From: Sphingomonadales bacterium 63-6
GTDB taxonomy: Bacteria > Pseudomonadota > Alphaproteobacteria > Sphingomonadales > Sphingomonadaceae
DNA: 33,454 nucleotides
Reading direction: 5' to 3'
NCBI GenBank assembly: GCA_001898545.1
Contig: MKUB01000205.1
Coordinates: 1 to 33,454, forward strand
In this document: in pieces, positions 24,219 to 31,681 of the stretch
Position numbering within the stretch: the first letter of the stretch is position 1
Layout of the letters: every line of letters begins with the position of its first letter
The notes under the pieces: model-generated
The model's database searches: none
What the model was told of the DNA's origin: nothing
The model's input: the letters and a program-made list of their open reading frames with translations, nothing else
Made by a program: the position numbers and the translations under genes

Positions 24219-24275
24219 ATGTCTCATGGTTCAGCAGGGAGGTCGGTTATTTTCCGCGCGGAGCATTATCGTTAA
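24219..24275 (+). CDS. Micro-ORF of 18 codons with an extreme ribosome binding site
   Basis: The frame encodes MSHGSAGRSVIFRAEHYR and stops at TAA 24273-24275. It is preceded by a 14-base perfect complement to the 16S rRNA 3' end at ideal spacing. The stop codon lies in the first of three consecutive hairpins, the last being a strong terminator. The peptide is basic, has no signal peptide or membrane segment, and matches nothing I know. It may be a functional micropeptide, a leader peptide whose translation controls RNA folding, or a ribosome-docking decoy. It lies 215 bases before ilvE but is not enriched in Leu, Val or Ile codons. Confidence 0.55.
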   Translation: MSHGSAGRSVIFRAEHYR

Positions 24276-24322
24276 ATCCAGCAGCAACGATAAAGGCTCC
24301 GTGAGCGGCACTTCCGGCCGCT
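24260..24322 (+). ncRNA. Structured RNA downstream of the micro-ORF (two hairpins)
   Basis: Hairpin one pairs GGAGC (24260-24264) with GCTCC (24296-24300) and, inside it, TATCGTT (24267-24273) with AACGATA (24286-24292). Hairpin two pairs AGCGGC (24304-24309) with GCCGCT (24317-24322). Together with the terminator they suggest a compact RNA, either a small RNA or a structured leader. Confidence 0.5.
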
Positions 24323-24330
24323 GACCATGC

Positions 24331-24365
24331 GAAAACCCGCTCCCGGTCCGCCGGGGCGGGTTTTC
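24331..24365 (+). terminator. Strong Rho-independent terminator after the micro-ORF
   Basis: GAAAACCCGC (24331-24340) pairs with GCGGGTTTTC (24356-24365), with further GC pairs inside. The stem ends in TTTTC on the plus strand, and the A-run makes it potentially active on both strands. It separates the micro-ORF transcript from ilvE. Confidence 0.8.
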
Positions 24366-24490
24366 ACATATCTGGGCAAATGCTTGCGAAACTTCGCGCG
24401 CGCACCCGTTACAATGGCAACTTTACTCGCACTTGCACCGCCTGCGGATTTAGGTTTAACCGCCCCGATCAACCGGAGTTAAACCTTCCC

Positions 24491-25588
24491 ATGGCCGATT
24501 TTCCTGCCGTCGAATTCAATCGCCTGCCTCATCCGGCCCCTGTCGGGCTGGCGGAACGTAACAGCGCCCTGGCCAATCCCGGCTTCGGCACCGTGTTTTC
24601 CGACCATATGGTATCGATTGACTGGACCGACGGACTGGGCTGGCACAATGCGAAGGTAGGCCCGCGTGAGCCGATCACGCTCGATCCGGCCGCCGCCGTG
24701 CTCCATTACGCGCAGGAAATCTTCGAAGGGCTGAAGGCCTATCGCCTGTCCGATGGCGGCACGGCCCTGTTCCGCCCCGATGCCAATGCGCGCCGCTTCA
24801 ACGAGTCGGCCAAGCGCCTGGCCATGCCGGAAATCCCGGAAGAGACCTTCATCGGCGCCGTGCGCGAGCTGGTCGCCGCCGATGCGGATTGGTTCCCCAG
24901 CGTGGAAGGCGGCTCGCTCTATCTGCGGCCCTTCATGTTCGCCTCCGAACCCTTCCTGGGTGTGCGCCCGGCCAAGCAGTACAAGTTCCTGGTGATCGCC
25001 AGCCCGGCGGGTAATTACTTCAAGTCGGGCGCTCCGGCCGTCTCGATCTGGGTGTCGAGCGATTATACGCGCGCGGCCCCCGGCGGCACGGGCGCGGCCA
25101 AGTGCGGCGGCAATTACGCTGCCAGCCTCGTCCCTCAGGCCGAAGCCATTGCGCGCGGGCACGATCAGGTCGTGTTCCTCGATGCTGCCGAACATAAATA
25201 TATCGAGGAACTGGGCGGCATGAACCTGTTCTTCGTGTTCGATGACGGGCGCATGATCACCCCGCCGCTGACCGGCACGATCCTGCCCGGCATCACGCGC
25301 GACAGCCTGCTGGCCCTCGCCCGCGAGGAAGGTCTTACGGTGAGCGAGGAACGCTATTCGCTCGACCAGTGGCGTGCCGATGCCGAAAGCGGCAAGCTCG
25401 TGGAAACCTTCGCCTGTGGCACCGCTGCGGTCGTCACTCCGGTGGGCAAGGTCGCGGGCCATGATGGCGAATTCACTATCGGCTCGGGCGGCCCCGGCCA
25501 GATGACCAGCAAGCTGCGCGAGAAGCTGGTGGGCATCCAGCGCGGCACCGTGCCCGATACGCATGGCTGGGTAACCCGGCTGGACTGA
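24491..25588 (+). CDS. ilvE: Branched-chain amino acid aminotransferase
   Basis: Interconverts Val, Leu, Ile and their 2-oxo acids with glutamate, using PLP, in the cytoplasm. The start ATG 24491 yields 365 residues beginning [15 protein letters not shown]; an in-frame start at 24380 would add a segment unlike the family. Marks of the class IV (BCAT-type) fold are [14 protein letters not shown] (72-85), [18 protein letters not shown] and the PLP lysine K204 in [16 protein letters not shown], plus [24 protein letters not shown] and [15 protein letters not shown]. The length is that of the eukaryote-like long BCATs. TrhO follows 22 bases later. Confidence 0.94.
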   Translation: MADFPAVEFNRLPHPAPVGLAERNSALANPGFGTVFSDHMVSIDWTDGLGWHNAKVGPREPITLDPAAAVLHYAQEIFEGLKAYRLSDGGTALFRPDANARRFNESAKRLAMPEIPEETFIGAVRELVAADADWFPSVEGGSLYLRPFMFASEPFLGVRPAKQYKFLVIASPAGNYFKSGAPAVSIWVSSDYTRAAPGGTGAAKCGGNYAASLVPQAEAIARGHDQVVFLDAAEHKYIEELGGMNLFFVFDDGRMITPPLTGTILPGITRDSLLALAREEGLTVSEERYSLDQWRADAESGKLVETFACGTAAVVTPVGKVAGHDGEFTIGSGGPGQMTSKLREKLVGIQRGTVPDTHGWVTRLD

Positions 25589-25610
25589 ACGGGACAGTCC
25601 GGTGGCTGAC

Positions 25611-26564
25611 ATGCCTGAGGATAAGGCCCTGCCGGTATGCGTTGCGGCGCTCTATCAGTTCACGCCCTTCGCGGACCACAAGGCCCTGCGCGAACCGCTG
25701 CTCGCCCTGTGCGAGGAACTGGGCGTAAAGGGCACCCTGCTGCTGGCGCATGAGGGGATCAACGGCACTATCGCGGGCAGCGACAATGCGATTGCCCGCG
25801 TGATCGGCCATGTCCGCGCCCTGCCCGGCTGCGCGGGGCTGGACGTCAAATATTCCCGCGCCCCCGCCATGCCCTTCCACCGCATGAAAGTGCGGCTGAA
25901 GAAGGAAATCGTCACCATGGGCGAGCCGGATATCGATCCGCTCGCCAGCGTGGGCACCTATGTCCCGGCGGAAGACTGGAACGCGCTGATCAGCGATCCC
26001 GAAACCATCGTGATCGACACGCGCAACGATTATGAGGTGGCCGTGGGCAAGTTCCACGGTGCGATCGACCCGCAGACCGCCACCTTCCGCGACTTCCCCG
26101 CCTGGTTCCGCGCCGAGCGCGAGAAGCTGCTAGGAGAAGGCAAGGCGCCGAAAGTGGCGATGTATTGCACAGGCGGCATCCGCTGCGAAAAATCCACTGC
26201 CTTCCTCAAGGCAGAGGGCGTGGAGGAAGTGTTCCACCTCAAGGGCGGCATCCTCAAATATCTGGAAACCGTGCCCGCCGAAGAAAGCCTGTGGGAAGGC
26301 GAATGCTTCGTCTTCGACCAGCGCGTGACGGTGGCCCACGGCCTCGCGCCGGGCAGCTACGACCTATGCCACGCCTGCCGCCGCCCGGTGAGCGACGCGC
26401 ACAAGGCCTCGCCGCTCTATGTCGAAGGCGTAAGTTGCCCCGCCTGCCACGCCGAGCGCGACGAGGAACAACGCGCCAGCTACGCCGAACGCCACCGCCA
26501 GGAAATGCTCGCCCGCGCGCGGGGCGAGGCGCATGTGGGCGCGAGTTTCGGGGTGGAGGGTTAG
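25611..26564 (+). CDS. trhO: tRNA uridine(34) hydroxylase (rhodanese-domain)
   Basis: TrhO hydroxylates U34 in tRNA anticodons towards 5-methoxyuridine or related products. The product from ATG 25611 has 317 residues; GTG 25602 is an alternative start. The N-terminal domain has [17 protein letters not shown], and then comes a rhodanese domain (about 120-215) with the active-site loop [12 protein letters not shown] (catalytic Cys about 186). The C-terminal Cys-rich part ([15 protein letters not shown]) may bind zinc. This arrangement is that of YceA/TrhO. It is directly behind ilvE and may be co-transcribed. Confidence 0.93.
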   Translation: MPEDKALPVCVAALYQFTPFADHKALREPLLALCEELGVKGTLLLAHEGINGTIAGSDNAIARVIGHVRALPGCAGLDVKYSRAPAMPFHRMKVRLKKEIVTMGEPDIDPLASVGTYVPAEDWNALISDPETIVIDTRNDYEVAVGKFHGAIDPQTATFRDFPAWFRAEREKLLGEGKAPKVAMYCTGGIRCEKSTAFLKAEGVEEVFHLKGGILKYLETVPAEESLWEGECFVFDQRVTVAHGLAPGSYDLCHACRRPVSDAHKASPLYVEGVSCPACHAERDEEQRASYAERHRQEMLARARGEAHVGASFGVEG

Positions 26565-26849
26565 GTGGGCTGGCTGCTTACTGGTAAGTCCGATGCCGCG
26601 ACAGTGATAACTAGGACTGGGTGGGAAGCTGACTTTCTATTCTCGTCATGCTGAACTCGTTTCAGCATCCATCATTCCCCACGAACTGCTGTGTGATCGG
26701 GAGAAATGGATCCTGAAACGAGTTCAGGATGACGATGTGTGGGCGTGGTGAGCATATCCGCAATGGATCGCCCCCTGACAGGTAGCTTTCGTAAGTCACC
26801 AGGCGATATTTCACCGGCGGGAATGGGGTAGGAAGCGGGCATTCCCTCA
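26565..26849. other. Gene-free stretch holding one palindromic element
   Basis: About 285 bases between trhO and the end of the small membrane-protein gene contain element copy A (26644-26734) and otherwise nothing that reads as protein or RNA gene. Confidence 0.5.
26644..26734. repeat. Palindromic dispersed element, copy A
   Basis: The 91-base unit has 29-base terminal inverted repeats, CGTCATGCTGAAC... and ...GTTCAGGATGACG, matching at 27 of 29 positions. A related unit lies at 27273-27384. The pair flanks a small gene. No transposase is present, so it is a non-autonomous or hairpin-type repeat such as those scattered through sphingomonad genomes. Confidence 0.75.
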
Positions 26850-27161
26850 CTAGTAACGTCGGCGCTTAATAGCCTGCATGGTACCACCACCGATCTCCGC
26901 CAACGACAGCACGAATAACCCTCCAAAAAGACAGCATCCGGCAAATGTCGCCGTATCGACAAAGGTTGAAAACCCGTCTTCCCACGGACGGGGCAGAAGC
27001 ACCATCACGGCAAAAAACATTGACATTGCGAGAATGATTCCAGCTCCGCCAAGTGCTATCCTGACCTTTGCCGTGTTCATTCGAAGTCGGTCACGAGCGA
27101 TAAGGACAAGCCACACAGTCCCTATCGTACCCAGCCATTGGACGCCGTCGTGAACAGTCAT
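26850..27161 (-). CDS. Small hypothetical membrane protein
   Basis: A 103-residue protein from ATG 27159-27161 with GAGGGG six bases upstream; the longer in-frame start at 27278 lies inside the flanking repeat and is disfavoured. Three hydrophobic segments are visible: VQWLGTIGTVWLVLIA, IALGGAGIILAMSMFFAVMVLL and FAGCCLFGGLFVLSLAEI. The C-terminus is basic (KRRRY). I do not recognise a family. Repeat copies stand on both sides, which suggests it sits in a plastic region or arrived as part of a unit. Confidence 0.62.
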   Translation of the reverse strand: MTVHDGVQWLGTIGTVWLVLIARDRLRMNTAKVRIALGGAGIILAMSMFFAVMVLLPRPWEDGFSTFVDTATFAGCCLFGGLFVLSLAEIGGGTMQAIKRRRY

Positions 27162-27272
27162 GTGCCCCTCTTCAAGAAGAAGGGTACTCGTCGATTGCGT
27201 TGTCCGCAACGTATCGTGTCCAAAATGGCGGCATTCGCCAGGATTGGGATGAGAAGCGGAAATCGTTCTACT

Positions 27273-27384
27273 CGTCATGCTGAACTTGTTTCAGCATCCA
27301 TCGCTCCCAACAGACAGCAGTTCGATCTCGAGAAATGGATCCTGGAAGCGAAGCTGTGCTTGCACAAACAAGTTCAGGATGACG
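27273..27384. repeat. Palindromic dispersed element, copy B with an insertion
   Basis: Same element as copy A, with the same arms and GAAATGGATCC before the right arm, but with about 21 extra bases in the right arm. Where copy A has AACTCGTTT pairing with AAACGAGTT, copy B has AACTTGTTT and AAACAAGTT, so the pairing survives the base change. Confidence 0.75.
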
Positions 27385-27550
27385 GTGGCGAGAAATCACT
27401 TTCCTACATCGTGGCAAATGGCGTTTATGCTGCTCGATGCCTTACCTTGCCACGCCCCTCCTCGCCTTCCTCCGCCCGGTCTGGAAAGGTCGGCTAGAAC
27501 GGCCACAAAAAAGCCAAATCGAAAAGTCACACCTTGCAGTTTGCCCAGCA

Positions 27551-27636
27551 CCGAAAAACGGCTCAAAACTGCGGCACACAGGGGGTGTTACACAAGGGGT
27601 TTCGATGGCCGTTCCGTGTAACACCGAGGGTGACAC
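27551..27636. repeat. Dispersed repeat, copy 2 (related to 9976-10060)
   Basis: Begins CCGAAAAACGGCTCAAAACT and ends with GTGTAAC followed closely by GGGTGACAC, with nearly the same total length as copy 1. Inside copy 2, GGTGTTACAC (27584-27593) and GTGTAACACC (27616-27625) form a perfect 10-base inverted repeat. It lies between repeat B and the stop of the flavoprotein gene. Confidence 0.55.
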
Positions 27637-27656
27637 ACTCACCCGAACCGGCCCGC

Positions 27657-28832
27657 CTAAATCGCCTGCCCAGCCGCCTTCGCGCTCGCCCAGGCCCATT
27701 GGAAATTATAGCCGCCCAGCCAGCCGGTCACGTCCACAGCCTCGCCAATGGCGTAGAGGCCCGGCAGCTTGCGGGCCTCCATGGTCTTGGAGGAAAGCTC
27801 CGCCGTGCTGATCCCGCCGATAGTCACTTCGGCCTTGGCAAAACCCTCACTGCCATTGGGCAGGAAGCGCCAGTCCGCCAAGCGCCGCGCGGCTTCGGCC
27901 AGCGTCTTGTCGGACAGATTGCCGAGTTCCCGCTCCAGCCCGAGCTTTTCGGCCAGCACCGTTGCCAGCCGGTCGGGCAGATGCTCGCCCAGCACGCTGC
28001 GCATTCCGGCACGCGGGCGGGCGCGCTTGGCCTCTGCCAGCCAGCCTTCGCCAAGGTCCGGCAGGAAGTCGATCCCCACTTCCTCGCCGCGCCGCCAGTA
28101 GGACGAGATTTGCAGGATCGCCGGACCGGACAATCCGCGATGAGTGAACAGGGCCGCCTCACGAAAGGCAGCCTTGCCGCAGCGCGCGATCACCTCGGCC
28201 GACACGCCGGAAAGCTCGCGGAACAGGGCTTCATCCCCCGGCAGGGTCAGCGGCACCAGCGCGGGGCGCGGTTCCACCACCTTGAGGCCGAATTGCCGGG
28301 CGAGATCATAGGCAAAGCCAGTCGCGCCCATCTTGGGGATCGAAGGGCCGCCCGTAGCGATCACCAGCGCGGGAGCGCTTATCGTCTCGTCCCCGGCGGT
28401 GACGCGAAAGACCCCATCGGCGTGGGCAACCTCGCTCACCGGGGCATTGCTGCGCAATTCCACCCCACCCTTGGCGCATTCCGCCAGCAGCATGTCCACG
28501 ATCTGCCGCGCGGAACCATCGCAGAAGAGCTGCCCCAGCGTCTTCTCGTGCCAGGCGATGCCATGGCTCTCGACCAGCGCAAGGAAGTCCTGCGGCGAAT
28601 AACGGCCCAGCGCGGATTTGGCGAAATGCGGGTTCTGCGAAAGATAGCGATCCGGCGCGGTGTGAATATTGGTGAAATTGCACCGCCCGCCGCCGGCAAT
28701 GAGGATCTTCTTGCCGGGGGCATCGGCATGGTCGAGCAGCAGCACGCGCCTGCCGCGCTGCCCGGCCGTCGCCGCCGCCATCAGGCCCGCAGCGCCTGCC
28801 CCCAGAATGATCGCATCGAATTCACCGGCCAT
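27657..28832 (-). CDS. HI0933/BaiN-family FAD-dependent oxidoreductase
   Basis: A cytoplasmic flavoprotein of the YhiN/HI0933 family, whose substrates are mostly unknown. The 391-residue product starts with a dinucleotide-binding fold: IILGAGAAGLMAA (G11-x-G13-x-x-G16). The signature APGKKILIAGGGRCNFTN follows. GDGAPALVIATGG-like sequence in the middle (APALVIATGGPSIPKMGATG) marks the second FAD contact. The end reads EARKLPGLYAIGEAVDVTGW and GGYNFQWAWASAKAAG, as in the family. It begins 42 bases after modC and may belong to the same transcript, although no functional link to molybdate is established. Confidence 0.88.
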   Translation of the reverse strand: MAGEFDAIILGAGAAGLMAAATAGQRGRRVLLLDHADAPGKKILIAGGGRCNFTNIHTAPDRYLSQNPHFAKSALGRYSPQDFLALVESHGIAWHEKTLGQLFCDGSARQIVDMLLAECAKGGVELRSNAPVSEVAHADGVFRVTAGDETISAPALVIATGGPSIPKMGATGFAYDLARQFGLKVVEPRPALVPLTLPGDEALFRELSGVSAEVIARCGKAAFREAALFTHRGLSGPAILQISSYWRRGEEVGIDFLPDLGEGWLAEAKRARPRAGMRSVLGEHLPDRLATVLAEKLGLERELGNLSDKTLAEAARRLADWRFLPNGSEGFAKAEVTIGGISTAELSSKTMEARKLPGLYAIGEAVDVTGWLGGYNFQWAWASAKAAGQAI

Positions 28833-28874
28833 GGCAGAGCCCCTAGCGGGCTGGCCCCTCGCCGCCTAGGGGGC

Positions 28875-29525
28875 CTAGGCTTCCAGCCGGATCACGCTAT
28901 CCGTCAGCCGCTCCACTTCAGTCATGGCATGGCTGACATAGAGCACGGGCAGAGCCAGTTCATCGCGGATACGTTCCACCACGCGCAGGATTTCCTCACC
29001 CCGCGCGGCGTCCAGCGAGGTGAGCGGCTCGTCCATCAGCAGAAACTTCGGCGCGGAAAGCAGGGCGCGCCCAATGGCGACCCGGCGCGCCTCCCCGCCG
29101 GAAAGAGTTACCGGCAGGCGATCCAGCAAATGGCCAATGCCCAGGAACTGGACCACTTCGCCCTGGGTGATCCAGCGTTCTTCCGGAGCATGGAGCTTCT
29201 CGCCATAGGCAAGGTTCGCCGCCACGTTCAGATGCGGGAACAGCCGCCCCTGCTGGAAGATATAGCCCACGCGGCGCTTCTCCGGCGGCAGGTTGATCTT
29301 GAGGGCGGAATCGAACAGCACCCGCCCGGCCACTACGATCCGCCCCCGCTCCGGCTTGAGCAGCCCGGCGATGCAATTGAGCGTGGTCGTCTTGCCCGCG
29401 CCCGAAGGGCCGACCAGCGCCGTAAGCGGAGCATGGGAAATGGCGTTCAGATCGATCAGCCTATCGCCAACCCGCCGCGTCAGCTTGATCTCGAAGATGG
29501 GCTCAGAGGACATCTCAGAGGACAT
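28875..29525 (-). CDS. modC: Molybdate ABC transporter ATPase lacking the Mop domain
   Basis: Powers molybdate import with ModA and ModB. From ATG 29523-29525 the product has 216 residues; an ATG 12 bases later (29511-29513) arises from an exact tandem duplication of ATGTCCTCTGAG, so either may initiate. Walker A GPSGAGKT (39-46), Q-loop IFQQGRLFPHL, signature LSGGE (141-145), Walker B FLLMDEP (161-167) and the switch histidine YVSHAM are present. Typical ModC has about 350 residues with a C-terminal molybdate-binding Mop domain; this one stops after the ATPase domain. The start overlaps the modB stop. Confidence 0.88.
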   Translation of the reverse strand: MSSEMSSEPIFEIKLTRRVGDRLIDLNAISHAPLTALVGPSGAGKTTTLNCIAGLLKPERGRIVVAGRVLFDSALKINLPPEKRRVGYIFQQGRLFPHLNVAANLAYGEKLHAPEERWITQGEVVQFLGIGHLLDRLPVTLSGGEARRVAIGRALLSAPKFLLMDEPLTSLDAARGEEILRVVERIRDELALPVLYVSHAMTEVERLTDSVIRLEA

Positions 29526-30222
29526 GGCCGCCCCCCTGCCCCAGCTTGGCCCCACTGCGCCGCACCAGCCATTCGCTGGCCACCAGCGCCGCGATGGACA
29601 GGCCTACCGAGATCAGCGCCAACCGCGTCACCATTTCTTCTCCGCCCGGCATTTGCAGCCCGGTATAGATCGCCAGCGGCAGGGTTCGCGTCTCGCCCGG
29701 AATATTGGAGGCAAAGGTGATGGTCGCGCCGAATTCGCCGATGGAGCGCGCAAAGCCCAGCACACTGCCTGCCAATATGCCGGGCACGGACAGCGGGAGG
29801 GTCACGGTGAGAAAGGCCCGCAGCGGCCTTGCGCCCAGAGTGCGCGCAGCCTCCTCCAGCCGGCGGTCCACGCTTTCGATGGAAAGGCGGATCGCGCGGA
29901 CCATCAGGGGCAACGCCATCACCGCCGCGGCCAGCGCCGCGCCTGTCCAGCGGAACACCAGGACGATGCCCAGATGATCTTCCATGAAGGAGCCAATCGG
30001 GCCATGGCGTCCGAACAGGATCAGCAGCAGCCAGCCGGTCACAACCGGAGGCACCACCAACGGCAGATGCACCAGCGCATCGAGCAGCAATATGCCGGGA
30101 AACCGCTTGCGCGCCAGCAACCAGGCAAGGCCATAGGCGACCGGCAGCGTCGCGGCCATCGCCACAAGGCTGACCTTGAGCGACAGGGCCACGATTGCCC
30201 ATTCACTTGCGCTCAACAGCAT
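29515..30222 (-). CDS. modB: Molybdate ABC transporter permease
   Basis: The membrane channel of the molybdate importer. The 235-residue product has five or six transmembrane helices and the ABC-permease loop EEAARTLGARPLRAFLTVTLPLSVPGILAG, which docks on the ATPase. HLPLVVPPVVTGWLLLILFGRHGPIG and GEFGATITFASNIPGETRTLPLAIY are typical ModB/CysW-like segments. It starts 18 bases after the modA stop and overlaps modC by 11 bases, forming a tight modABC operon. The length is normal. Confidence 0.93.
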   Translation of the reverse strand: MLLSASEWAIVALSLKVSLVAMAATLPVAYGLAWLLARKRFPGILLLDALVHLPLVVPPVVTGWLLLILFGRHGPIGSFMEDHLGIVLVFRWTGAALAAAVMALPLMVRAIRLSIESVDRRLEEAARTLGARPLRAFLTVTLPLSVPGILAGSVLGFARSIGEFGATITFASNIPGETRTLPLAIYTGLQMPGGEEMVTRLALISVGLSIAALVASEWLVRRSGAKLGQGGGHVL

Positions 30223-30240
30223 TGCCGCCTGCCTTCCGCC

Positions 30241-31023
30241 TCAATCCACCGGTGCGGCGGTGAAGCCATGGCGGCGGAACACACCCATGGCCGCCTCGCC
30301 TTGCAGATAGTCGCGGAAGGCCTCTGCTTCGGCATTGGCCGAACCCTTGATTTGCGCGACCGGATAGAGAATCGGCGGATGGCTGTTATCAGGAAAGGTC
30401 GCGACAACGCGCACCTTGGCGCTCGCCAGCGCATCGCTGCCATAGACTACGCCCAGTGGCGCCTCGCCCCGCTCCACCAGCGCCATCGCGGCGCGGACAT
30501 TCTCGGCCCGCGCCAGCTTGTTCTCCACCTTGGGCCACAGATTGAGGGCAATGAGGGCAGCCTTGCCATATTTACCCGCCGGAACCGCATCGGGATCGGC
30601 CACGGAGAGCGGCCCCTTGCCCAAAGCTGCCGTGAAGGCCTCCGCATTGCCAAGGTCCACCTGCCCCTTGGCGCTCGCAGGCGCGATCAGCACCAGCGTA
30701 TTGCCGAGCAAGGTCTTGCGCGTGCCGGGCTCGATCAACTGCTTCTGCTCCAGCTTGTCCATCCATTCCTCATCCGCGGAGAGGAACAGGTCCGCCGGGG
30801 CGCCCTGCTCGATCTGCCGGGCAAGCGCCGAAGTGGCGGCAAAGCTCAGCACCGGGCGAGGATGGCCTTCCTTCACCCAGCCATCGGCCACGTCCTCCAG
30901 CGATTCCTGCAGGCTGGATGCCGCCAGAACGATGGGGCCCTTAGCTTCCTCCTTCCCGCTGGAGCAAGCCGCAAGCAGGCCAGCAGCCAGAATGGGCAGG
31001 AAACGGGCGAGGAGGCGGCGCAT
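30241..31023 (-). CDS. modA: Molybdate ABC transporter substrate-binding lipoprotein
   Basis: Binds molybdate (and tungstate) outside the membrane and delivers it to ModBC. From ATG 31021-31023 (GGAAGGA upstream) the product has 260 residues. A lipobox LAAC puts the lipidated cysteine at residue 20, so this ModA is anchored to the membrane rather than free. Family segments are VLAASSLQESLEDVADGW, FAATSALARQIEQGAPADLFLSAD, NTLVLIAP, LSVADPDAVPAGKYGK and VYGSDALAS, as in ModA. A ModE-like operator lies 38 bases upstream of its start. Confidence 0.93.
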   Translation of the reverse strand: MRRLLARFLPILAAGLLAACSSGKEEAKGPIVLAASSLQESLEDVADGWVKEGHPRPVLSFAATSALARQIEQGAPADLFLSADEEWMDKLEQKQLIEPGTRKTLLGNTLVLIAPASAKGQVDLGNAEAFTAALGKGPLSVADPDAVPAGKYGKAALIALNLWPKVENKLARAENVRAAMALVERGEAPLGVVYGSDALASAKVRVVATFPDNSHPPILYPVAQIKGSANAEAEAFRDYLQGEAAMGVFRRHGFTAAPVD

Positions 31024-31060
31024 GATTGTCCTTCCGGTTGACGCGTTGCCATGCGGCAAT

Positions 31061-31082
31061 GCTATATACATCGCGATATAGC
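31061..31082. promoter_or_regulatory. ModE-like operator between modA and a divergent gene
   Basis: GCTATAT (31061-31067) and ATATAGC (31076-31082) form a perfect inverted repeat with eight bases between, the layout of ModE boxes (TATAT arms flanked by C/G and a central spacer). It lies 38 bases from the modA start and 18 bases from the divergent gene's start, so one bound dimer could act on both. A ModE-type protein is encoded nearby. Confidence 0.7.
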
Positions 31083-31099
31083 AAGGCAGGAGCGCATCC

Positions 31100-31603
31100 T
31101 TGGTCCCCCGTTACCTGATTTCCGCAGCGCTGGCAGTGCTGCTTTTCCCCGCCCCGGCCTTCTCCGCCGAAAAGGAATGGCAGCCCCCGAAATGCGAAGC
31201 GCCAGTGCCCATCCCCGCCGAATGGGCCGGGTGGGAAAGTCCCTCCCCCGCACCGCAGGATGGGGCGATTGCAGCAGGCAAGGCATGGAGCTTTGCCCTC
31301 GCCCCGGTGGCACAGGTGCCGCTGACGGGTTTCGACGGCAAGGAACTGCCTGAAGGCAGCATGGGGGCGGTGCTGACCTTCACTGCCCCGGTCGAGGGCA
31401 CCTATCTGATCACAGTGGGCGACCCGATGTGGATCGACGTGATCGGGCCGGACGGAGTGGTGGAATCCTATGCCCATGGCCACGGGCCGGATTGCTCGGG
31501 CATCGGCAAGATCGTCCATTTCGCGCTGGAACCCGGCGCCTATCGCCTGGAATTGTCCGCCGCTCAGGTCGATACCAGCAGGCTGATGATAAAGGCGCCC
31601 TGA
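31100..31603 (+). CDS. Exported small protein divergent from modA
   Basis: A 167-residue secreted protein starting at TTG 31100, with AGGAG eight bases upstream. A signal peptide ends near PAFSA (residue 23). The mature protein starts EKEWQPPKCEAP and looks beta-rich; the best marks are GTYLITVGDPMWIDVI and YAHGHGPDCSG (H126, H128, C132) and, near the end, FALEPGAYRLELS. C32 and C132 may form a disulfide, or the HGHG-C cluster may bind metal. I recall relatives in sphingomonads that carry a misleading 'homogentisate dioxygenase' label; no such motif is seen. Placement at the ModE-like site suggests molybdate-linked expression (inference). Confidence 0.75.
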   Translation: MVPRYLISAALAVLLFPAPAFSAEKEWQPPKCEAPVPIPAEWAGWESPSPAPQDGAIAAGKAWSFALAPVAQVPLTGFDGKELPEGSMGAVLTFTAPVEGTYLITVGDPMWIDVIGPDGVVESYAHGHGPDCSGIGKIVHFALEPGAYRLELSAAQVDTSRLMIKAP

Positions 31604-31681
31604 CGGCTGCAATCCGCTGCGCGATCGGCTAGTCTGCACCCGTCAGACGGGAGACGGCCGATCGCAAAGCTCAAGCTCAAA

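Noticed and set aside
23748-24275. A 175-codon frame ending at the same stop as the micro-ORF
   Set aside because: The upstream part is Arg/Pro-rich, overlaps the small secreted-protein gene and has no ribosome binding site, whereas the micro-ORF has an ideal one.
24219-24365. Classical amino-acid attenuator for ilvE
   Set aside because: The micro-ORF codes for only one Val and one Ile and no Leu, and there is no obvious alternative antiterminator pairing, so a leucine/valine/isoleucine leader peptide is unlikely.
26644-27384. Composite transposon or insertion sequence
   Set aside because: The flanking units are short palindromes without a transposase gene, and no target-site duplication was recognised.
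31100-31603. Homogentisate 1,2-dioxygenase
   Set aside because: I recall that label on similar small proteins, but the protein is exported, far too short, and lacks the dioxygenase's iron-ligand pattern.
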